Part shown: one piece after another, positions 34,966 to 40,025 of the stretch
Position numbering within the stretch: the first letter of the stretch is position 1
Layout of the letters: each line of letters begins with the position of its first letter
Source of the DNA: Lawsonibacter sp.
GTDB lineage: Bacteria; Bacillota; Clostridia; Oscillospirales; Oscillospiraceae
DNA length: 40,025 nucleotides
Reading direction: 5' to 3'
Assembly: GCA_022795855.1 (NCBI GenBank)
Contig: JAAWHL010000017.1
Span: 1-40,025, forward strand
Notes under the pieces: generated by a model
The model's database searches: none
What the model was told of the DNA's origin: nothing
What the model saw: only the letters and a program-made list of their open reading frames with translations
Translations under genes and position numbers: made by a program

Positions 34966-35038
34966 GCCTTGTTTGAAAAATGGAAGTATGGCGGCAAAAG
35001 GCCCGCCGGTTGGGCGTATGGACAATTTTCAAGCAGGC
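34966..35038. repeat. 73-bp palindromic element upstream of dgt
   Basis: Ends GCCTTGTTTGAAAA and TTTTCAAGCAGGC are inverted; an inner GGCGG/CCGCC pairing lies at the centre. Bases 34985-35007 are identical, inverted, to 11724-11746 in the 143-bp element by gltD. It lies in the dgt leader. Confidence 0.7.
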
Positions 35039-35098
35039 TCTAAACTCTATATACGAAATAAAACTCCTTTTTCCTTCAAAATTCCAAAAAAATTTTTC

Positions 35099-35260
35099 AG
35101 AAGCTGTACCATTAGCCGAAGTGCGCAGATTTGCGAGGCGAAATGGCTGCTGGCAAGGCAAAAAATTGCAGGAATACTGGATGTATTTCAAAATTTTTTC
35201 ACGCAGCCAGCGGCGATTTCAGCCGCAAAGATGCGTGCTGAGGCGATTGGTACAGCTTCT
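35099..35260. repeat. 162-bp imperfect palindromic element
   Basis: Perfect 12-base inverted ends (AGAAGCTGTACC at 35099-35110, GGTACAGCTTCT at 35249-35260), and arms of about 70 bases that match imperfectly throughout. It has no coding potential. Its sequence differs from the 73- and 143-bp elements. The 397-base gap 34930-35326 is filled by this, the 73-bp palindrome and a terminator. Confidence 0.78.
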
Positions 35261-35268
35261 CAGTCGTC

Positions 35269-35304
35269 AAAAAAACGCGGGCAGGGACATTTCCCTGCCC
35301 GCGT
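35269..35304 (-). terminator. intrinsic terminator of the CHAP amidase gene
   Basis: A 13-bp perfect G/C-rich stem (35275-35287 with 35292-35304) followed on the minus strand by a run of seven T, 23 bases after the stop. Confidence 0.93.
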
Positions 35305-35326
35305 CCGGCTGTTTTGCCCCTCCCGC

Positions 35327-36043
35327 TCAGGATTTCTCCCGGGCGTTGTACAGCATCTGCACCAGCTCCTCCCGGGTGCACAGCCGCTGATATCCCATCC
35401 CCTGCCCGTCTCCGGACAGGACCTTGTTCTGCTCCGCCCACTCCCGGGCCTTCTCCGACCACGGCGAGGGTTCCAGCTCTCCCCGGCGGGCCAGATAGGA
35501 CGCCATCATGGCGTCAAACTGCTGTTCTGTCATCTCGTCCTCCCCATAGGCCGGGCGGATTACGCCCAGAATATACCGCTTGTGCCGGCGGCGGCGCATC
35601 ACCTCGCCGCCGTTGTTCTCGCTGCTGCTGCCCGTGTTGCCGTCGATGGTCGTCACGTATTCCCCGTCAAAGGACTCGCACAGGCCGATATGGTCAGCCA
35701 CCCGGTTTCCGTTGAAGTCAAAGCACACCAGGTCGCCGGGGCGGGGCGTCTCCGCCGTCTCCCCCTGCCGGCGGGCATAGGCCAGCAGCGCCGGGACATA
35801 GGCCGTCTTTCTCCCCCCGTAGTACAGCTCCGGCGCGCCGGCCTGCTGAAACAGCCACCACAGGAACACCGCGCACCACGAGTAGCCGCTGCCGCCCGTC
35901 TCCCGGCCATAGTAAGCGGTGTTGTACTTCACCCGGTTGCTGCCCGGCGGGCTCTCCTTCACGCCAATCTCCCGGCGGGCCAGCCGCAGCAGCTCCTCTG
36001 CCTCCGGGCGGCCCTCCCCCGGGCCGTTCAAACGATTTTCCAT
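35327..36043 (-). CDS. CHAP-domain peptidoglycan amidase
   Basis: 238 residues. The CHAP core spans about 15-160: catalytic Cys in YSWCAVFLWWLFQQAG, a Pro-Gly-Asp turn (RPGDLVCFDF), catalytic His in VADHIGLCESF, and TIDGNTGS. The last ~70 residues (MTEQQFDAMMASYLARRG.. WSEKAREWAEQNKVLSG) resemble an S-layer-homology-like helical repeat that may bind wall. There is no signal peptide. AAGGAG lies eight bases before the ATG at 36043; sequence farther upstream is Lys/Arg-rich and unrelated. Phage-endolysin-like origin is possible, but no phage genes are nearby. Confidence 0.85.
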   Translation of the reverse strand: MENRLNGPGEGRPEAEELLRLARREIGVKESPPGSNRVKYNTAYYGRETGGSGYSWCAVFLWWLFQQAGAPELYYGGRKTAYVPALLAYARRQGETAETPRPGDLVCFDFNGNRVADHIGLCESFDGEYVTTIDGNTGSSSENNGGEVMRRRRHKRYILGVIRPAYGEDEMTEQQFDAMMASYLARRGELEPSPWSEKAREWAEQNKVLSGDGQGMGYQRLCTREELVQMLYNAREKS

Positions 36044-36144
36044 GTTCCGCTCTCCTTTTGAAACGGCGCAGTGCGCCGCACTCCATCCTATGCGCCCTTC
36101 TTCGCCCCGGCGCCTTCTTTTTCTTCTTTTTCCGGGATAAAAAA

Positions 36145-36173
36145 TTGACGCGGGGCGCAAAGCGCGCTATAAT
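36145..36173 (+). promoter_or_regulatory. sigma-A promoter of the secreted esterase-like gene
   Basis: TTGACG (36145-36150), 17 bases, TATAAT (36168-36173). The spacer contains the dyad GCGCAAAGCGC, a possible repressor site. Confidence 0.85.
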
Positions 36174-36205
36174 AAAAAATATTTGGAAAACCGGAGGGAA
36201 ACACT

Positions 36206-37567
36206 GTGCTGAAATGGTTGAATCTCCTGCTGGCCGTCACGGCGGCAGGGAGCTTTTACGGATACGCGGCGGCGGACGGGACCGTCATCTCCCCCGAGCC
36301 TGAGCCGGGACCCGACGCGCTGCCGGGCAGCTACTCCATCACAGTAGAGGGCTTTGACTGGGGCGCAGGAGTCAGCCGGGCGGTGCTCTCCCTGGAGGGA
36401 GAGGTGGAGCAGGTGTCGCCCGAGCAGTTCCTGGTGATGGAGGAGAAGCAGTCCCCCGAGCACAGCAGCGCCGACATGTTCGCCTCTTACGGTGCGCTGA
36501 CCGTCGTCCGCACCCGGCGGGAGGTCACCGCCGCCTACCTCAGCGACGAGGCGGGCAACCGGGTCAGAACCGCCTCCTCCTGCGTCACCCTGGAGCTGGC
36601 TGCCGCGCCCGGCGTGGGAAGTCCCATGTGCTACCACCCGGAAGAGGAGCACTACCGCTGGGCCGACCCCTATCAGCTGGTCATCGACCTGGCCCCCGGG
36701 CAGACCCTGTCCAGCGGCGGCACGGAGTACGCCCGTCTGGCCGTCTCCCGCACCCCGCAGGGGGAGTACCAAATGCCTCTGGGCGGCCTGTTTGACACCG
36801 GACGCTTTACGGAAGACGGTGTGGCCATTCCCTACGCCAGCTTCTCCCCGGAGGTGGACGGCCGGCGGCATCCCCTGGTAATCTGGCTCCACGGCCTGGG
36901 AGAGGGGGGCCTGGACCCCACGGTTCCCCTGTTCGGCGGCAAGGCCACCGTCTTTGCCGATGAAGCGTTCCAGTCGGAGATGGGCGGGGCCTATGTGCTG
37001 ATCCCCCAGTGCCCCACCTTCTGGCTGGACGACGGGACGGGGGCCTCCACCGCCGGCGGAGAGAGCTGCTACACCGGGGCGCTGATGTCCCTGATCCGCT
37101 CCTTTGCCGGCTCCGCCCCCGGCATCGACCCCGACCGGATTTACGTAGGCGGCTGCTCCAACGGGGGCTACATGACCCTGGCCCTTCTGCTGGAGGACCC
37201 GGATTTCTTCGCCGCCGCCTTCCCGGTCTGCGAGGCCTACCGGGACAGCTGGCTGTCCGACCGGGACATCCGGCGGCTCAGCCAAGTCCCCATCTGGTTC
37301 GTCCACAGCGCCCAAGACCGGGTCTGCCCCCCTCAGCAGAGCACCTTCCCCACCTTCCAGCGCCTGCTGGATGCGGGCGCTGAGCAGGTCTATCTCAGCC
37401 GCATGGGCGCTGTGGAGGACCAGAGCGGGCTGGAGGGCGAGAACGGAGGCCCCTACCTCTACAACCCCCACTATGTCTGGGTTCCGGTGCTCAACAACCA
37501 GTGCTTCCTCCCCGACGGCCGGTCCCTGTTCCAGTGGCTGGGCGAGCAGCGCCGCCCGGCCCGCTGA
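36206..37567 (+). CDS. secreted alpha/beta-hydrolase (PHB-depolymerase/esterase-like)
   Basis: 453 residues. A signal peptide (LKWLNLLLAVTAAGSFYGYAAA) precedes an N-terminal beta-rich domain (~45-195) and an alpha/beta-hydrolase domain. HPLVIWLHGLGEGG supplies the oxyanion region; the nucleophile is Ser in YVGGCSNGGYM (about residue 317), the acid probably Asp in SAQDRVCPP, and the base His in YNPHYVWVP. This layout fits extracellular carbohydrate or polyester esterases acting with a PKD/Ig-like N-terminal domain. The substrate is unknown. The start is a GTG at 36206 with GGAGG seven to eight bases before it. The gene has its own promoter and terminator. Confidence 0.85.
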   Translation: MLKWLNLLLAVTAAGSFYGYAAADGTVISPEPEPGPDALPGSYSITVEGFDWGAGVSRAVLSLEGEVEQVSPEQFLVMEEKQSPEHSSADMFASYGALTVVRTRREVTAAYLSDEAGNRVRTASSCVTLELAAAPGVGSPMCYHPEEEHYRWADPYQLVIDLAPGQTLSSGGTEYARLAVSRTPQGEYQMPLGGLFDTGRFTEDGVAIPYASFSPEVDGRRHPLVIWLHGLGEGGLDPTVPLFGGKATVFADEAFQSEMGGAYVLIPQCPTFWLDDGTGASTAGGESCYTGALMSLIRSFAGSAPGIDPDRIYVGGCSNGGYMTLALLLEDPDFFAAAFPVCEAYRDSWLSDRDIRRLSQVPIWFVHSAQDRVCPPQQSTFPTFQRLLDAGAEQVYLSRMGAVEDQSGLEGENGGPYLYNPHYVWVPVLNNQCFLPDGRSLFQWLGEQRRPAR

Positions 37568-37614
37568 AAGACGCAGGCCGCGCCAATCCCCGCGCCCTCC
37601 GTGTACAGAAGGCG

Positions 37615-37658
37615 GCGGGACCGGCCCCCGGCAGGGCGGACCGGTCCCGCTGTTTTTT
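37615..37658 (+). terminator. intrinsic terminator of the esterase-like gene
   Basis: Stem GCGGGACCGG/CCGGTCCCGC (37615-37624 with 37641-37650) followed by TGTTTTTTC. Confidence 0.9.
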
Positions 37659-37659
37659 C

Positions 37660-38101
37660 GTTTCCCTTGCTGAAAGTCAAGAGGAGTTTGCAAAAGTTTA
37701 GAAGGTTCGACACTCTGGACAAGTTTGGCGGGGAAAGGCCCGGCCAGGTGCGCGTTTGAGGTTGTGAATACAGGTTCTAACAATTTTCCTGCATTCCCTT
37801 ATCCGTCAGGATCGCATCCCCTGCAAAATGCGGCTTCCGCTTTCACAGGGGTTTGAGGCGGTCAGCCCTCAGCAAGCGCCTGGTATATACCCAGACATTG
37901 CTTGCTGCTGTCGGCATCTGTATACGAAGGTTGAAAACTGCCAGTATGGGCAGTAACTTTGTTCATATCAATTCGACGAATCAAAATTTATCGGGGGATT
38001 TCATCTTTTGGGTGAAATCCCCCTTGACAAATACTCTCGCCTGATGCACATGCAGATAATTTCATTGCCATTATCTAATAAACCCTGATTTCCTACTTTG
38101 A
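37660..38101. other. non-coding boundary region with three hairpins
   Basis: No credible gene in 442 bases. Composition drops from GC-rich to roughly balanced somewhere near 37,700-37,850. Three dyads follow each other: CAGCAAG..CTTGCTG (37870-37907) enclosing the palindrome GGTATATACC; ACTGCC-AGTATG-GGCAGT (37937-37954); and an 11-bp perfect GGGGGATTTCA/TGAAATCCCCC stem (37993-38023). None has a terminator T-run, though TTGACA directly follows the last stem without a clear -10. It could be a mobile-element end, transfer origin or structured leader. Confidence 0.5.
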
Positions 38102-38257
38102 TTATAACACGGACAATGATTCGTTTCCCGCTGTGATCCGTGAGATTGCCGATGTTTCGATTCGACAACACAAGAGGTAAAGCTCCAGCGCATCGGCCAG
38201 TTCCTTTTCATCATCAGCTGCCAGGATGTGAGTGAGGCTGTTCACAGCGTTTGTCAC
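38102..38257 (-). CDS. small hypothetical protein, 51 residues
   Basis: The GTG start (38255-38257) lies one base after the stop of the upstream membrane protein, with GGGAGCGGA as ribosome site, so coupled translation is plausible. The product VTNAVNSLTHILAADDEKELADALELYLL.. is acidic to neutral with two short helices and no motif I recognise. It could be a spurious frame; the tight spacing and ribosome site are the only support. Confidence 0.4.
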   Translation of the reverse strand: MTNAVNSLTHILAADDEKELADALELYLLCCRIETSAISRITAGNESLSVL

Positions 38258-38258
38258 T

Positions 38259-38657
38259 TTACTTCCGCTCCCTTTTTTTCTTGCAAATGCCAACAATGGT
38301 GTTGACGGCACTCAGCACGATAAACAGGCCCGTAAAGTTGATCCAAATATCCTGGTACGCCGTTTTTGCCAATGGTTCCCGCAAACTGGTAAACCAGACA
38401 TAGGCGAAAGCCAACAGCTGGGACGGGATGTACGCGACCACATACCGCAAAATCAACGGCTTAATGGGCAGACTGGTACACAGCTCAAATGCCGCGACGC
38501 CGATCAGCAGGATGATGGCCCTATCCAACTCATGCCAGTTGCCGCTGGGGTCCTCGTAAATGCCATTACAGAGATACAACACGCTGTTCAACAGCGTAAT
38601 CACGGTATAAATAATGGAATATACCGACACCAGATTGATCCATTTTTGCTTACTCAT
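38259..38657 (-). CDS. small four-helix membrane protein (DUF6608-like)
   Basis: 132 residues with four predicted transmembrane segments: WINLVSVYSIIYTVITLLNSVLYL, AIILLIGVAAFELC, LRYVVAYIPSQLLAFAYVWF and FTGLFIVLSAVNTIVGIC, then a basic tail (KKKRERK). From memory it resembles the uncharacterised DUF6608 proteins of gut Firmicutes; this is unverified. The ATG at 38657 follows GGAGG by ten bases; upstream in-frame ATG at 38693 lacks one. Function unknown. Lower GC than the main block. Confidence 0.75.
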   Translation of the reverse strand: MSKQKWINLVSVYSIIYTVITLLNSVLYLCNGIYEDPSGNWHELDRAIILLIGVAAFELCTSLPIKPLILRYVVAYIPSQLLAFAYVWFTSLREPLAKTAYQDIWINFTGLFIVLSAVNTIVGICKKKRERK

Positions 38658-38759
38658 TTTCCCTTTGCCTCCAGGCCAAGATTTCACTGACATTATATCA
38701 AGATTGTTTTTCCTGCGTTTTCCCTATGGAATTTCTTAAATTTTTCCTACGGTCAATTT

Positions 38760-38888
38760 TCAGCCAAGCCAGCCGTTATAAAAAGCTGCCACCCCCAATG
38801 CGGCCCCTATGACCGTTGCAGTGAGGATCACGACGACGCCCTTTTTGTGTTCCTTGAAACACACAAATAAGATTTTCAAATCTTCCAT
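38760..38888 (-). CDS. 42-residue single-helix membrane peptide
   Basis: ATG at 38888, preceded by AAGGAG nine bases away, stop at 38760. The peptide starts MEDLKILFVCFKEHKKG, continues with one hydrophobic helix (VVVILTATVIGAALGVAAFY) and ends NGWLG. A charged N-terminus, a Gly/Ala-rich helix and an excellent ribosome site argue for a real small protein. It lies between the DUF6608-like and coiled-coil genes on the same strand. A transporter accessory or toxin-like role are guesses only. Confidence 0.65.
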   Translation of the reverse strand: MEDLKILFVCFKEHKKGVVVILTATVIGAALGVAAFYNGWLG

Positions 38889-38922
38889 GTTCAAAATCTC
38901 CTTAAAAATAGTTTATCAAAGC

Positions 38923-38962
38923 GGAAAGCGGCGGCATTGATTCCTCAAGGCCGCCGCTTTCC
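38923..38962 (-). terminator. stem-loop after the coiled-coil gene
   Basis: A 13-bp perfect stem GGAAAGCGGCGGC/GCCGCCGCTTTCC, just after the stop at 38968. The tail is not T-rich until ~20 bases on, so termination is uncertain. Confidence 0.5.
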
Positions 38963-38967
38963 AGAAA

Positions 38968-39513
38968 TTAAGAGAGCTGTCTGACTGTGGTGTGTTGACG
39001 CCGGTATGTCTCGTTATCCTTCTGCTTCAGCTCCTGTTCCACCTGGGCCAGCTGGCGCTCCAGCTCCTTGATCTTGGCCTCGCCGGTCTCGGTACCCAGC
39101 CGCTGCTCCAGTTCCTGCTGCTTCTTTTTCAGTTTTTCGATCTCCCGATCCACCTTGTCGGTATTGCCCTCCCAGACCTCGTCCTTGTCCTTTTTCCCCT
39201 CCGGGCCCTTCGCGCCCTGGCCCGCCTGCTTGGGCTCCTCCGCTTCGGGGGCGTCCTCCGGCTGCCTGGGCGCATCTGCCGCCCGCTCCGGGTCATCGAA
39301 ATAGAGTTTGGGCTGGCCATCCTCGTCCCTGCCCATCCAGTAGCGGCCGGACGGCTCCTGGGGTTCCTCCGGGACATATTCATCCATCACAGGCTTCAGC
39401 TGGCGGCCCTGGGCCTCCTCCTCGGGCTTCTGGACCTTGGACGCTCCCAGCACCTTCTCAGCCGTTGTCAAAGGCTGGACTGCGCCGGTGCTCACACCAG
39501 AAATCGGCATCAT
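38968..39513 (-). CDS. hypothetical coiled-coil protein
   Basis: 181 residues, very hydrophilic. N-terminus MMPISGVSTGAVQPLTTAEKVLG, a Pro/Glu-rich middle, then a strong coiled coil (DREIEKLKKKQQELEQRLG.. IKELERQLAQVEQELKQKD) in the last ~70 residues. No signal peptide or catalytic motif. Similar flagellar/secretion-type small proteins exist, but I cannot assign one. GGAGG lies eight bases before the ATG at 39513 (a second ATG follows at 39510). A promoter-like TTGAAA-17-TAGACT lies upstream. Confidence 0.75.
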   Translation of the reverse strand: MMPISGVSTGAVQPLTTAEKVLGASKVQKPEEEAQGRQLKPVMDEYVPEEPQEPSGRYWMGRDEDGQPKLYFDDPERAADAPRQPEDAPEAEEPKQAGQGAKGPEGKKDKDEVWEGNTDKVDREIEKLKKKQQELEQRLGTETGEAKIKELERQLAQVEQELKQKDNETYRRQHTTVRQLS

Positions 39514-39559
39514 AGCTCATTCCTCCCTGCCTAATTTTGTAAAAACGCTTTTCTTTTAC

Positions 39560-39588
39560 CAGTCTATAGCGCAAAGGATCCTGTTTCA
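39560..39588 (-). promoter_or_regulatory. possible promoter of the coiled-coil gene
   Basis: TTGAAA (39583-39588), 17 bases, TAGACT (39560-39565) on the minus strand; the -10 is a moderate match. Confidence 0.5.
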
Positions 39589-39637
39589 AGGCTTATGTAA
39601 TGAAATGCTCCCTGGATGTCATGAAATGCTTTGCGCA

Positions 39638-40025
39638 CTATTCCGCCGCCCGCATCTGCTCAACCAAGGATTGCTTTTTCTGCCTGCCGGCCGTCCAGGC
39701 GGACAGGAGAAATTCCAGGCTGAACAGCGCCAGGAGAAACAGGCCCATTTCCAGTATCGGAAATTGGTAGGGCACAATCTCACCGGCAAAGGATTGCCGG
39801 CTGACCTCCCGGCACACCACAACCGCAATCGGAAGTCCGATCAACAGGACAGCCAAAGCGGCAAAGGCCGCATAGCAGAGTCCTTCACAAATGTTCATCC
39901 GGCACAGCTGCTTTCCGGTTAGGCCAACGGAGCGCAGGATGCTGTTCTCCCGCTTCCGGGACATCTGGTTGGAGAGGGTCGTGTTGATCAGATTGACGAC
40001 GCCAAAGAGGAAGATCAGCCAGGAG
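39638..40025 (-). CDS. FtsX-type ABC transporter permease, C-terminal part
   Basis: The C-terminal ~128 residues are visible; the gene continues beyond the window edge at 40025. FLFGVVNLINTTLSNQMSRKRENSILRSVGLTGKQL is the hallmark of the FtsX/MacB permease C-terminal domain: a helix, then the cytoplasmic RKRE..LRSVG coupling segment. Two further helices follow (YAAFAALAVLLIGLPIAVVV and LEMGLFLLALFSLEFLLSA). Relatives export or sense peptides, often antimicrobial ones. The ATPase would be upstream, outside the window. The stop is TAG at 39638. Confidence 0.85.
   Translation of the reverse strand, partial: SWLIFLFGVVNLINTTLSNQMSRKRENSILRSVGLTGKQLCRMNICEGLCYAAFAALAVLLIGLPIAVVVCREVSRQSFAGEIVPYQFPILEMGLFLLALFSLEFLLSAWTAGRQKKQSLVEQMRAAE

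Noticed and set aside
35327-36043. CHAP amidase as a prophage endolysin
   Set aside because: No holin, integrase or structural phage genes nearby, and it has its own terminator among chromosomal genes.
37853-38044. 63-residue plus-strand frame over the hairpin region
   Set aside because: No ribosome-binding site, no recognisable motif, and it runs through three inverted repeats, so non-coding structure explains it better.

Overview
The window looks like one contig carrying DNA of three different textures. The main block (about 1,965 to 37,660) is GC-rich, with strong G/C third-position codon bias. Its gene neighbourhoods are typical of Gram-positive Clostridia: nusB-xseA-xseB-ispA-dxs-tlyA-nadK, dgt-dnaG-sigA, gltB/gltD, rrf2/cysK, plus many peptidoglycan hydrolases including a SleB-type and a LysM-GH18 spore-cortex-type enzyme. 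I read it as a gut Oscillospiraceae-type chromosome; this is inference from gene content and composition, with no database check. The first ~2 kb (miaB, ruvA) is visibly AT-richer and Lachnospiraceae-like. It is joined to the main block at about 1,961-1,968 in a way that cuts the 3' ends off both ruvA and nadK, so it is probably an assembly chimera or an illegitimate rearrangement. The last ~2.3 kb (after about 37,700) is again less GC-rich and holds small membrane proteins, a coiled-coil protein and the end of an FtsX-type ABC permease. It may be a genomic island or another contig join.

Layout. 1-1,965: miaB and truncated ruvA (+). 1,965-10,127: one long minus-strand operon reading nusB, a TsaD-like paralogue, xseA, a lipoprotein, xseB, ispA, a divergent PAP2 protein, dxs, tlyA, truncated nadK; most junctions are 4-base or near-zero overlaps. 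10,272-11,363: SleB-type cell wall hydrolase (-). 11,839-18,130: gltD and gltB (-). 18,477-20,550: bactofilin (-) and galactokinase-like protein (+), divergent, each with a clear 17-bp-spaced sigma-A promoter. 20,660-24,592: DUF4349 lipoprotein (-), then amidase, LysM-GH18 hydrolase, FlK-like thioesterase and an N-terminally shortened YbaK-type deacylase (+). 24,600-28,589: a sigma-factor-like remnant and addA (-). 28,621-30,170: Rrf2 regulator (-) divergent from cysK (+), with back-to-back consensus promoters and an operator-like dyad. 30,486-34,929: dgt, dnaG, sigA operon (-). 35,327-37,567: CHAP-type amidase (-) and secreted esterase-like protein (+). 37,660-40,025: low-GC tail.

The most interesting unexplained signals are not protein genes. 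(i) A two-hairpin intergenic element of ~70 bp occurs three times (6,883, 13,505, 33,641) and its second hairpin shows compensatory base changes. (ii) The last 30 codons of dgt are duplicated in tandem twice downstream at an exact 90-bp period, in frame, and only one base (CAG to TAG) ends the present protein. (iii) Long imperfect palindromes of 143, 73 and 162 bp lie beside gltD and dgt, two of them sharing an identical 23-base core. (iv) Three hairpins stand in a row in the non-coding 37.87-38.02 kb region. I found no CRISPR array, rRNA, tRNA, complete insertion sequence or obvious defence system.
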